Source of the DNA: Agrococcus sp. Marseille-P2731
GTDB lineage: Bacteria > Actinomycetota > Actinomycetes > Actinomycetales > Microbacteriaceae
DNA length: 64,000 nt
NCBI RefSeq assembly: GCF_900117395.1
Contig: NZ_FPEG01000003.1
Span: forward strand, 620,001 to 684,000
Direction: 5' to 3'
This document shows positions 57,111-63,868 of the stretch, piece by piece (position 1 is the first letter of the stretch; each line of letters begins with the position of its first letter). The position numbers were made by a program, and so were the translations under genes. The notes beneath the pieces were generated by a model. The model worked only from the letters and a program-made list of their open reading frames with translations, searched no databases and was not told the DNA's origin.

Positions 57111-57679
57111 TCACCGTCGAGCAGATCGTCTCGGCCGACGGCTTCGCGGCCGAGCCGGACGGCGGCATGCGCTTCGTCGCGGCGACGGCGCCACCTGACG
57201 ACCTCACCGACGACGCGCAGCTGGCGATGCTCGAGTCGATCGACGCGATCGTGCTGGGCCGCCGCACGTACGAGATGTTCGCGAGCTACTGGCCGAGCGC
57301 CGACCCGAGCCGCGAGCGTGTTGCCGAGCCCATCGCGCGGCTCCCGAAGCTCGTCGTCTCCTCGACGCTCGAGCGCGCGCCCTGGGGCGACGGCGAGATC
57401 GAGGTCCTGCGCCCAGAGCCGAGCGCGGCGGATGCGGTCGCGAGCCTCGAGGGCAGGTTCGACTCGGTCATCGTCTGGGGGTCGCTGCGCCTCGCGAGCG
57501 CGCTGCTCGAGGCGGGCCTCGTCACGCGGCTGCGCCTGCGGATCTGCCCCGCGCTGATCGGCGAGGGCCTGCGCTTCACGCCCCCGAGCCTCGACCAGCG
57601 CGTCATGCGGCTGACGTCGTCGACCGCCATGCCCTCCGGCCACGTCGTCACGGAGTACGAGCTGGCGTCGCCGCGCTGA
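57107..57679 (+). CDS. RibD C-terminal (dihydrofolate reductase-like) family protein
   Basis: The 190-residue protein is the third RibD-C/DHFR-like member in the window: VEQIVSADGFAAEPDGGMRF, ESIDAIVLGRRTYEMFASYWP, SVIVWGSLRLASALLEAGLVTRLRLRICPALIGEGLRF. It is the last gene of the ArsR-AHSA1 operon, an arrangement that recurs in actinobacteria, and may act on the same small molecule as the AHSA1 protein. A long perfect hairpin follows. Confidence 0.9.
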   Translation: MITVEQIVSADGFAAEPDGGMRFVAATAPPDDLTDDAQLAMLESIDAIVLGRRTYEMFASYWPSADPSRERVAEPIARLPKLVVSSTLERAPWGDGEIEVLRPEPSAADAVASLEGRFDSVIVWGSLRLASALLEAGLVTRLRLRICPALIGEGLRFTPPSLDQRVMRLTSSTAMPSGHVVTEYELASPR

Positions 57680-57709
57680 CGCTGCGCTCGGGCTCGCGCT
57701 CTCGCGCGC

Positions 57710-57774
57710 GCATCCGTGTGCACCGAGGTGCTGCCTGCCGCCACTCGCGGCCGCAGCAGCGTGCACACGGATGC
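57710..57774. terminator. Long perfect hairpin between convergent operons
   Basis: GCATCCGTGTGCAC (57710-57723) pairs perfectly with GTGCACACGGATGC (57761-57774), and TGCTGC/GCAGCA extends the structure inside. It lies between the plus-strand RibD-C gene and the minus-strand arsC gene and probably terminates both. Confidence 0.8.
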
Positions 57775-57799
57775 CCCGGCCCCGGGCGGCGGGGGCAGG

Positions 57800-57988
57800 G
57801 CGAGGGCGGCGGCGTCAGTGCGACGGCGACGGCTCCAGCAGCAGCTCGTCGATCAGCGCCTCGACCCGGCGGCGGCGGCCGCCGCGGATGACGCGAGGGC
57901 GGCGGCGTCAGTGCGACGGCGACGGCTCGAGCAGCAGCTCGTCGATCAGCGCCTCGACCCGGCGGCGGATGTCGTCGCGGATGACGCG
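57800..57988. repeat. 93-bp tandem duplication of the arsC 3-prime end
   Basis: The segment 57893-57988, which contains the last codons and stop of arsC, is repeated at 57800-57895 with an offset of exactly 93 bp (31 codons) and only a few mismatches, for example GGCTCGAGC versus GGCTCCAGC. The second copy lies after the stop codon and is non-coding. It ends shortly before the hairpin at 57710. Confidence 0.85.
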
Positions 57989-58330
57989 CACCGCCTCGAC
58001 GCTCTGGCCGGCGGGGTCGTCGAGCTGCCCATCCTCGTAGCGCTTGCCGGGGAAGATCGGGCAGGCGTCGCCGCAGCCCATGGTGATCACCGCATCCGAC
58101 GCCCGCACCGCGTCGACCGTGAGCAGCTTCGGCGCGTTCGTCGCGATGTCGATCCCCTCCTCGCGCATGGCCTCGACGGCCGCGGGGTTCAGGCTCTCCT
58201 TCGGCGCGGAGCCCGCGGAGCGCACGTCGATGCGATCGCCGGCGAGCGCCTGCAGGTAGCCGGCGGCCATCTGCGATCGGCCGGCGTTGTGCACGCACAC
58301 GAACAGGACGGTGGGCTTGTGGTCGCTCAT
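57908..58330 (-). CDS. arsC: Arsenate reductase (LMW-phosphatase/thiol-dependent type)
   Basis: The 140-residue protein has the low-molecular-weight phosphatase-type arsenate reductase loop CVHNAGR (C12 to R18) and later GCGDACPIFPGKRYEDGQLDDPAGQ, where the Asp-Pro pair is the catalytic acid region. In actinobacteria this class reduces arsenate with mycothiol and mycoredoxin or with thioredoxin. The ATG at 58330 has GAGAGAG upstream. It is second in a minus-strand operon after the cysteine-rich peptide gene and is controlled by the divergent ArsR. Its 3-prime end is duplicated in tandem. Confidence 0.93.
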   Translation of the reverse strand: MSDHKPTVLFVCVHNAGRSQMAAGYLQALAGDRIDVRSAGSAPKESLNPAAVEAMREEGIDIATNAPKLLTVDAVRASDAVITMGCGDACPIFPGKRYEDGQLDDPAGQSVEAVRVIRDDIRRRVEALIDELLLEPSPSH

Positions 58331-58416
58331 GGCATCTCTCTCGGAGTGGTCGGGGTCGTCAGGTGGGGAGGGCTGCGCGGGCCGACCCCGCGCGCGCAGG
58401 GCCGACCGCGTGCCCC

Positions 58417-58497
58417 TCAGCAGCAGCCCGGCGGGCAGCACTGCGCGTCGAGCTCGGGCGGGCAGCCCAGCTCGACGCAGATCGTGTTCGCGTCCAT
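58417..58497 (-). CDS. Cysteine-rich micropeptide, 26 aa, first gene of the ars operon
   Basis: A 27-codon gene starts at the ATG at 58497, directly after an excellent ribosome site (GGAGGAGG, 5-6 bases upstream), and ends with TGA at 58417. The peptide begins MDANTICVELGC and ends QCCPPGCC, with cysteines at positions 7, 12, 20, 21, 25 and 26, six in 26 residues. It lies between the ArsR boxes and arsC on the arsC strand, so it should be coexpressed under arsenic control. Adjacent Cys-Cys pairs would suit binding of As(III) or another soft metal. I know no named family for it; function is inference. Confidence 0.75.
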   Translation of the reverse strand: MDANTICVELGCPPELDAQCCPPGCC

Positions 58498-58527
58498 CGC
58501 TCCTCCTCCCCCATCATCCGATCGACG

Positions 58528-58551
58528 TCGATCGATCGATCGATCGATCGA
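58528..58551. repeat. TCGA microsatellite, six units
   Basis: TCGA is repeated six times without interruption between the ArsR boxes and the ribosome site of the micropeptide gene. It is probably in the 5-prime leader of the ars operon. The repeat is self-complementary, so RNA from it could fold on itself, and it may vary in length by slippage. Confidence 0.75.
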
Positions 58552-58558
58552 CATGAAT

Positions 58559-58625
58559 ATCGACAGCCGTCGATGGGATGAGTGTGCCGGGAAGCATCGA
58601 CGCCTGTCAATATGCGTGGCATCAT
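58559..58625. promoter_or_regulatory. Divergent ars promoter with two ArsR boxes
   Basis: Two copies of ATCGAC-n4-GTCRAT occur: ATCGAC-AGCC-GTCGAT (58559-58574) and ATCGAC-GCCT-GTCAAT (58596-58611), 37 bp apart. In the minus orientation the second reads ATTGACAGGCGTCGAT, the actinobacterial ArsR box pattern. TCGACG (58597-58602) and CATCAT (58620-58625) with a 17-bp spacer form the arsR promoter, with the transcript start at or next to the GTG. Confidence 0.78.
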
Positions 58626-58631
58626 CGATCC

Positions 58632-58982
58632 GTGACCACCATCGAGCTGCTGCCGCTGCGCGACCTCCAGGCGTGCTGCTCGCCCATCACGGGCGAGGTC
58701 ATGAGCGCCGAGAACGCCGCGAGCCTCGCGCGCACCCTGAAGGCGCTCGCCGACCCCGCGCGCCTGCGCCTGCTCTCGATGGTCGCGGCCCACGAAGACG
58801 CGGAGGCCTGCGTGTGCGACCTCACCGAGCCGCTCGGGCTCTCGCAGCCGACGGTCTCGCACCACATGAAGGTGCTCGTCGACGCCGGCTTCCTCACTCG
58901 CTCCAAGCGCGGCACCTGGGCCTACTACCGGCTCGTGCCCGACGCGCTCGAGCAGGTCTCCTCGCTGCTCACGAAGCCCTGA
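58632..58982 (+). CDS. arsR: ArsR arsenic-responsive repressor (corynebacterial type)
   Basis: The protein has 116 residues from the GTG at 58632. With this start the N-terminal cysteine pair is C15-C16, as in the Corynebacterium glutamicum ArsR, whose As(III) site uses Cys15, Cys16 and a later Cys; here C60 and C62 (ACVCDL) follow. The winged helix reads LARTLKALADPARLRLLSMVA, then GLSQPTVSHHMKVLVDAGFLTRSKRGTWAYY. Binding of As(III) or Sb(III) releases it from DNA. An in-frame upstream ATG at 58578 would put the start inside the ArsR boxes and is less likely. It is divergent from the micropeptide-arsC operon. Confidence 0.93.
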   Translation: MTTIELLPLRDLQACCSPITGEVMSAENAASLARTLKALADPARLRLLSMVAAHEDAEACVCDLTEPLGLSQPTVSHHMKVLVDAGFLTRSKRGTWAYYRLVPDALEQVSSLLTKP

Positions 58983-59670
58983 CGCCCGGCCCATCCGGCC
59001 GCGGTCGTCGCATCAGCTCGACGCGCACCAGCGGCAGGAGGTGCTTCGCGAGCACCACCGTCGCGATCGCGTCGTCGAGCTCGACACCGAGGCTGACCAC
59101 GTGCTCGTCGTCGATCGTGATCGCCGGCAGCTCCACGCCGTCGACGGTGACGGATGCGGCGACCGCGTCGCGCTCGGACGGCGGATCCACGAAGGAGTCG
59201 GGATCGAACAGCACCGGATGCCGCTCCTCGCGGAAGGTGTTGGCGATCACGTTCCACATGTGCAGCGCGAGCCGCTCGGCCAGCGTCGAGTCGTCGGGCC
59301 CGAGCACGTGCGTCTGCACGGCCTCGTACGCGAGCGGGAACCGCATCCACCGCATCAGCTCGATGGCGTGAGGCGAGAACCGCGGCGACGGGTTCGCGAG
59401 CGCCGCCTCCTGGTCGGGCGAGAGCTCGACGTGGTTGCCCGGATCCTCGAGGTCGGCCGGGTTCCTGACCACGGCGTACATGATCGACGCGTTCGTCCAG
59501 TGGGTCGGCCCGCCGTCGATCGACGACGACGAGATCGTGTTCACAGCGATCTCGCGGATGCTCGGCTGCGGCACCAGGGTCACGAGCGGCACGGGGAACG
59601 TGGCCGCCACCTCGTCGATCGTCGGCAGATCGGGGATCGGCCCGTCGTCCTCATGGTCCTCGAAGAGCAT
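58969..59670 (-). CDS. Hypothetical protein, 233 aa
   Basis: The protein is soluble and acidic, rich in aliphatic residues, with no signal peptide or membrane segment. Recognisable stretches are SIREIAVNTISSSSIDGGPTHWTNASIMY, FSPHAIELMRWMRFPLAYEAVQTHV and ITIDDEHVVSLGVELDDAIATVVL. I do not recognise the family. The 3-prime end overlaps the arsR stop by 14 bases in the convergent direction. The ATG at 59670 has no striking ribosome site. It is divergent from the ABC operon at 59772. Confidence 0.7.
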   Translation of the reverse strand: MLFEDHEDDGPIPDLPTIDEVAATFPVPLVTLVPQPSIREIAVNTISSSSIDGGPTHWTNASIMYAVVRNPADLEDPGNHVELSPDQEAALANPSPRFSPHAIELMRWMRFPLAYEAVQTHVLGPDDSTLAERLALHMWNVIANTFREERHPVLFDPDSFVDPPSERDAVAASVTVDGVELPAITIDDEHVVSLGVELDDAIATVVLAKHLLPLVRVELMRRPRPDGPGVRAS

Positions 59671-59759
59671 GCCGCGAGCCTCGCACGCTGCGCCCTCCCC
59701 CGCCAGGGGGAGGCGCGATTCCCACCCGCAGGCGGAGGCGGCCAGACACTCGCGCTCCC

Positions 59760-59765
59760 TACCGT
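59760..59765 (+). promoter_or_regulatory. Minus-10 TACCGT for leaderless ABC operon
   Basis: TACCGT ends 6 bases before the ATG at 59772, so the transcript probably starts at the ATG. No ribosome site precedes the start. The 101-bp gap shared with the divergent hypothetical gene shows no other structure. Confidence 0.55.
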
Positions 59766-59771
59766 TGAGGC

Positions 59772-60653
59772 ATGCTCTCCATCCATGCGATCAGTCGCTC
59801 CTTCAACGGGCACCAGGCGCTCAAGGACATCTCCTTCGAGGTGCACGACGGCCTGATGACCGGCTTCGTGGGCGCCAACGGTGCCGGCAAGACCACCGCC
59901 ATGCGCATCCTCCTCGGCGTGCTCTCGCCCGACAGCGGCGAGGTGTGCATGGACGGCCGCCCCATCACCGCCGACGACCGCGCCCAGTTCGGCTACATGC
60001 CCGAGGAGCGCGGTCTCTACCCGAAGATGAAGGTGCACGAGCAGCTCGTCTACCTGGCCCGCCTGCACGGCGTGACGGCCCCCGCGGCCGCCAAGCGCGC
60101 GGACGACCTGCTCGAGCGCCTCGGCCTCGGGGAGCGCAAGGACGACACGCTCGAGTCGCTCAGCCTCGGCAACCAGCAGCGCGCGCAGATCGCCGCCGCG
60201 CTCGTGCACGATCCCTCGGCGCTCGTGCTCGACGAGCCCTTCTCGGGCCTCGACCCGATGGCCGTCGAGGTCACGCTCGACGTGCTGCGCGACGTGGCGC
60301 GCGCCGGCGCCCCGGTGCTCTTCTCCAGCCACCAGCTCGACGTCGTCGAGCGCCTGTGCGACTCGCTCGTCATCCTCGCCCACGGCGAGGTGCGCGCCGC
60401 CGGCACCCGCGCCGAGATCCGCGCCGCCCACACGCGCCCCGAGTGGGTGCTCGAGACCGACGACGCGGGCTTCGTGCGCGCGATCCCCGGCATCGAGGTG
60501 ATCGAGTTCGACGGCGGCCACGTGCGCTTCGCCGCCGACAGCACCGACGCCGCCGACCGCGTGCTCCGCGACGCGATCGAGCGCGGCACCGTGCGCAGCT
60601 TCGCCCCCTCCATCCGCCCGCTGAACGAGATCTTCCAGGAGGTCGTCCGATGA
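59772..60653 (+). CDS. ABC exporter ATPase (NatA-like)
   Basis: The 293-residue ATPase has Walker A GANGAGKTT, signature LSLGNQQRAQIAAALVHDP (an LGNQ variant typical of the NatA/DUF4162 group), Walker B ALVLDEPFSGLDP and H-loop LFSSHQLDVVERL. The C-terminal about 80 residues form the DUF4162-like domain of Na+ and antibiotic exporters. It overlaps the permease gene by ATGA. The substrate is unknown; NatAB systems export sodium or peptides. Confidence 0.93.
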   Translation: MLSIHAISRSFNGHQALKDISFEVHDGLMTGFVGANGAGKTTAMRILLGVLSPDSGEVCMDGRPITADDRAQFGYMPEERGLYPKMKVHEQLVYLARLHGVTAPAAAKRADDLLERLGLGERKDDTLESLSLGNQQRAQIAAALVHDPSALVLDEPFSGLDPMAVEVTLDVLRDVARAGAPVLFSSHQLDVVERLCDSLVILAHGEVRAAGTRAEIRAAHTRPEWVLETDDAGFVRAIPGIEVIEFDGGHVRFAADSTDAADRVLRDAIERGTVRSFAPSIRPLNEIFQEVVR

Positions 60654-61783
60654 GCGCCACCACCGCATCCGCCCCCGCTGACGGCGGTCACGCCAACCAC
60701 CGCGGCCGCACCGGCTTCTGGCAGGCGACGGGCATCGTCGCCCAGCGCGAGATCCTCATCCGCGTGCGCTCGAAGTCGTTCATCATCTCGACCGCGATCA
60801 TGCTCGCGCTGATCCTCGCGGGCGTGCTGTTCTCGTCGGTCGGCCCGCAGCTGTTCGACGAGGACACCACGGTCGCGACCATCGCGGCGCTCGCCCCCGC
60901 GCTGCAGGGGCTCGACGGCGTCGTCGTCGACACCCTCGGCTCTGCGGATGCGGTGCGGCAGGCCGTGCAGTCCGGCGCGGCCAGCGCGGGCGTGCTGCAG
61001 GGCACCGGGGCGAGCGGCCTGCTCGTCATCGGCGACCGCGAGACCCCCTCGGCGATCGTGCAGATGCTGAGCGTCACGCCCGAGGTCGAGCTGCTCGACC
61101 CGAACGCGCCCGACCCGCTGCTCACCTACTTCATCGGCATCGCCTTCGGCATCGTCTTCTTCTCGTCGGCCATCACCTTCGGCCAGACGATCGCGCAGTC
61201 GGTCGTCGAGGAGAAGCAGTCGCGCATCGTCGAGATCATGCTCGCGGCGATCCCCGCCCGCGCCATCCTCGCCGGCAAGGTGATCGGCAACTCGGTGCTC
61301 GCCTTCGGGCAGATCCTGATGATCGCCGCTGTCGTGCTGCTCGGCGGAGCCATCACCGGCTCGCAGCTGCTGCTCGACGGGCTCGGCATGCCGATCGTGT
61401 GGTTCGTGGTGCTCTTCACCGTCGGCTTCGTGATGCTCGCCTCGCTTTATGCTGCGGCGGCCGCGCTCGTGTCGCGCGCCGAGGATCTCGGCACGGCGAC
61501 GAGCCCGCTGATGATGCTCGTGATGCTGCCCTACATCGCGGTGATCATCTTCAACAACAACCCGGTGGCGCTGCAGATCATGTCCTACGTGCCCTTCTCG
61601 GCGCCCGTGGCCGTGCCGATGCGCGTCTACCTGCAGTCGCAGGAGTGGTGGGAGCCGTACCTCTCGCTCGCGATCCTCATCGCGTTCACGGTCGCCGTCA
61701 TCGCCTTCGCCGCGAGGATCTACGAGCGCTCGCTGCTGAAGACCGGCTCGATGGTGAAGTGGCGGGATGCGCTGAAGCAGTAG
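60650..61783 (+). CDS. ABC-2 exporter permease (NatB-like)
   Basis: The 377-residue permease has one N-terminal helix (SFIISTAIMLALILAGVLFSSVG), an extracellular domain of about 120 residues and five C-terminal helices. The cytoplasmic segment SVVEEKQSRIVEIMLAAIPARAILAGKVIGN is the strongly conserved ABC-2/NatB signature. With the ATPase it forms an exporter. A strong hairpin terminator starts 14 bases after the stop. Confidence 0.93.
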   Translation: MSATTASAPADGGHANHRGRTGFWQATGIVAQREILIRVRSKSFIISTAIMLALILAGVLFSSVGPQLFDEDTTVATIAALAPALQGLDGVVVDTLGSADAVRQAVQSGAASAGVLQGTGASGLLVIGDRETPSAIVQMLSVTPEVELLDPNAPDPLLTYFIGIAFGIVFFSSAITFGQTIAQSVVEEKQSRIVEIMLAAIPARAILAGKVIGNSVLAFGQILMIAAVVLLGGAITGSQLLLDGLGMPIVWFVVLFTVGFVMLASLYAAAAALVSRAEDLGTATSPLMMLVMLPYIAVIIFNNNPVALQIMSYVPFSAPVAVPMRVYLQSQEWWEPYLSLAILIAFTVAVIAFAARIYERSLLKTGSMVKWRDALKQ

Positions 61784-61796
61784 CGCTCGCACTCCC

Positions 61797-61831
61797 GCAG
61801 CGGCCCCCGGCACTCGCCCGGGGGCCGCTGC
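61797..61831 (+). terminator. Strong hairpin terminator of the NatAB-like operon
   Basis: GCAGCGGCCCCCGG (61797-61810) pairs perfectly with CCGGGGGCCGCTGC (61818-61831) around a 7-base loop. It starts 14 bases after the permease stop. No T-tract follows. Confidence 0.88.
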
Positions 61832-61840
61832 CGCGCGAGC

Positions 61841-61940
61841 CCTCGCACAACGCAAGCCCCGCGAGCGATCAGCGGGCCGGATCGCTCCCGTCGCGGGCGA
61901 TCGCCGGGCGCGTGCGCTCGACGGCTTGCGTTGTGCGAGG
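61841..61940. repeat. 100-bp element with perfect 18-bp terminal inverted repeats, family D
   Basis: CCTCGCACAACGCAAGCC (61841-61858) and GGCTTGCGTTGTGCGAGG (61923-61940) are perfect inverted repeats flanking 64 bp. The interior includes a GAGCGATC/GATCGCTC hairpin (61863-61887). There is no coding sequence. The size and ends resemble a miniature inverted-repeat element, but no target duplication is evident. Confidence 0.8.
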
Positions 61941-61951
61941 AGTGAGGGCGC

Positions 61952-62027
61952 GAGGTCAGAGGCACGAGGTCAGGGGCACGCGGGCAGGGGCACGCGGGCA
62001 GGGGCACGCGGGTAGGGGCACGCGGGT
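61952..62027. repeat. 14-bp minisatellite
   Basis: At least five units of 14 bp follow each other: two read GAGGTCAGAGGCAC or GAGGTCAGGGGCAC and the later ones GCGGGCAGGGGCAC or GCGGGTAGGGGCAC. The array lies just beyond the photolyase stop. Units drift gradually along the array, as in slippage-made repeats. Confidence 0.85.
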
Positions 62028-62033
62028 GCTCGG

Positions 62034-63383
62034 TCAGGGGCGGGCGGCCTCGTAGCGCGCGAGCGCCTCCTGCCGCTCGGCGGCGTGGTCGACGATCGGC
62101 CCCGGGTAGCCGCCCTCGTAGCCATCGGCGGCCTTCCAGGGCTCATGGGCGGATGCGCCGGGCAGGTGCCGCAGCTCCGGCACCCATCGCCGCACGTAGG
62201 CGCCGTCGGGGTCGAACTTCTTGCCCTGCAGGATCGGGTTGAAGACCCGGAAGTACGGGGAGGCATCCGTGCCCGTGCCCGCCGTCCACTGCCAGCCGTG
62301 GTTGTTCGAGGCGAGATCGCCGTCGGCGAGCAGGTCGAGGAAGTGCCGGGCGCCGACGCCCCACCAGACGTGGAGATCCTTCGTCAGGAAGCTCGCGGTC
62401 AGCATGCGCAGGCGGTTGTGCATCCAGCCCTCGGCCTGCAGCTGCCGCATGCCCGCGTCGACCATCGGGAAGCCGGTGCGGCCCTCCTGCCAGGCGCGGA
62501 AGCGCTCGTCGGGCTCGTCGTAGGCCATCGTCACGAGCTGCTCGCTGTAGTCGTGCCACGCCGAGCGCGGCTGGTGCCACAGCACGTCGGCGTAGAACTC
62601 GCGCCAGGCGAGCTCGGTGCGGTAGCGCAGCATCGAGCGCTGCCCTGCCCCGCTGCGCGAGTGCGCGACGCGGTCGAGGTCGGCGAGCAGCGTGCGCGGG
62701 TGCACGGCACCGAGCTTGAGCGCGACCGACATGCGCGAGGTGTCGTCGAGGTCGGGGCGGTCGCGGTGCTCGTCGTAGTCATCGATCGGCCCGTCGAGGA
62801 ACTCGGCCCAGCGCTCGAGCGCTGGCTCCTCGGCGGCCCAGTCGAGCGTCGCCGACACCTCGGGCACCGCCGGCAGCGCCTCGCTCTCGACCCCGCGCAC
62901 CCACCGCGGCGAGGGCGCCTCGGCGGGCGCCCGCCAGCCGTGCTCGAGCCATGCCCGCGAGAAGGGCGTGAACACGCGGTAGTGCTCGCCATCGCCCTTC
63001 AGCACGCGCCCGGGCGAGACCGCGTAGGGGGTGCCGGTGGCCACGAGCGGCACGTCGAGCGCGCGCTCCACCGCCCGGTCGCGGCGGCGCCCGAGCGGCG
63101 TGGTCTCCCCGGAGACGTGCACGGCGCTCGCGCCCGCCTCGGTCACGAGCGCCGGGATCACCTCCTCCGGCCGACCCGAGCGCACGACGAGCGCACCATC
63201 GGTCGCCGCGTGCAGCGCGTGCAGCGCCGTGAAGAGCGCGGCCGTGCGCGCCGTGCCCGCGCGCTCGAAGGACGGGTCGAGCACGAACACCGGCAGCACC
63301 TCGCCCGCCTCGGCGGCCGCGACGAGCGCGGGGTGGTCGCGCACCCGCAGGTCGCGGCGGAACCAGACGATCTGCGCGGGCAT
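62034..63383 (-). CDS. phr: Deoxyribodipyrimidine photolyase
   Basis: The 449-residue flavoprotein is a class I photolyase, which repairs UV-made pyrimidine dimers with blue light. The N-terminal antenna domain starts IVWFRRDLRVRDHPAL. The FAD domain holds TELAWREFYADVLWHQP, TGFPMVDAGMRQLQAEGWMHNRLRM and NNHGWQWTAGTGTDASPYFRVFNP, which include the Trp electron-transfer and FAD-contact residues. Normal length and complete motif set support an active enzyme. The ATG at 63383 is the family start; a palindromic GntR promoter lies behind it. Confidence 0.96.
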   Translation of the reverse strand: MPAQIVWFRRDLRVRDHPALVAAAEAGEVLPVFVLDPSFERAGTARTAALFTALHALHAATDGALVVRSGRPEEVIPALVTEAGASAVHVSGETTPLGRRRDRAVERALDVPLVATGTPYAVSPGRVLKGDGEHYRVFTPFSRAWLEHGWRAPAEAPSPRWVRGVESEALPAVPEVSATLDWAAEEPALERWAEFLDGPIDDYDEHRDRPDLDDTSRMSVALKLGAVHPRTLLADLDRVAHSRSGAGQRSMLRYRTELAWREFYADVLWHQPRSAWHDYSEQLVTMAYDEPDERFRAWQEGRTGFPMVDAGMRQLQAEGWMHNRLRMLTASFLTKDLHVWWGVGARHFLDLLADGDLASNNHGWQWTAGTGTDASPYFRVFNPILQGKKFDPDGAYVRRWVPELRHLPGASAHEPWKAADGYEGGYPGPIVDHAAERQEALARYEAARP

Positions 63384-63417
63384 GACGGCAGGCTACCCGC
63401 GCCGCATCGCGAATCGC

Positions 63418-63462
63418 TTGACACCGCATCGCTTGCATGGTTCATTAGTGGAGTAATGAACC
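63418..63462 (+). promoter_or_regulatory. GntR-operon promoter and 9-bp inverted-repeat operator
   Basis: TTGACA (63418-63423), 17-bp spacer and TTCATT (63441-63446) form a promoter. A perfect inverted repeat, GGTTCATTA (63439-63447) and TAATGAACC (63454-63462), overlaps the minus-10. It is the likely operator of the YtrA-type regulator at 63509. Confidence 0.78.
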
Positions 63463-63508
63463 AACGGAGCGAGATGCGCAGCTCGGTCCAGACCCCCAGG
63501 AGGCAGTC

Positions 63509-63868
63509 ATGCTCGACGAGAGCAAGCCGCTCTTCCAAGCGGTTGCCGAACAGATCGAGGACGGGATCCTCGACGGCACCTACAGGGAAGACAGCCAGGT
63601 CCCCTCGACCAACGAGCTGGCCGCCTTCCTCCGCATCAACCCCGCAACCGCCGGCAAGGGCCTCGGGCTCCTCGTCGACGCGGATGTGCTCATCAAGAGG
63701 AGAGGGATCGGCATGTTCGTCGCTCCAGGCGCCCGCGAGGCACTTCGCCAGCGCCGCAAGTTCGCATTCCAGGACCAGTACATCGCACCGCTGCTCCGCG
63801 AGGCAGCACAGCTCGGCATCACCGCCGAGGAGCTCGCGGGCATGATCACGAAGGAGGCATCGCGATGA
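63509..63868 (+). CDS. YtrA-subfamily GntR regulator
   Basis: The 119-residue protein is a short GntR-family regulator: PLFQAVAEQIEDGILDGTYREDSQVPSTNELAAFLRINPATAGKGLGLLVDADVL in family order, then KRRGIGMFVAPGAREALR. It has no large effector domain, as in YtrA. It heads a second GntR-ABC operon in the window; the ATPase start overlaps its stop by ATGA. The ATG at 63509 follows AGGAGG. The operator is probably the palindrome at 63439. Confidence 0.92.
   Translation: MLDESKPLFQAVAEQIEDGILDGTYREDSQVPSTNELAAFLRINPATAGKGLGLLVDADVLIKRRGIGMFVAPGAREALRQRRKFAFQDQYIAPLLREAAQLGITAEELAGMITKEASR

Noticed and set aside
58578..58631. Upstream ATG extension of arsR
   Set aside because: It would place the coding start inside the promoter and ArsR boxes, and the GTG at 58632 puts the Cys pair at 15-16 as in the corynebacterial repressor.
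57716..59371. A 551-codon plus-strand open frame through the arsenic locus
   Set aside because: It is antisense to arsC and out of frame with arsR; the translation is low-complexity and has no family signal.
61952..62027. Short tandem repeats as a possible CRISPR or origin iteron array
   Set aside because: 14-bp units without spacers and no replication gene nearby; a minisatellite explains them better.
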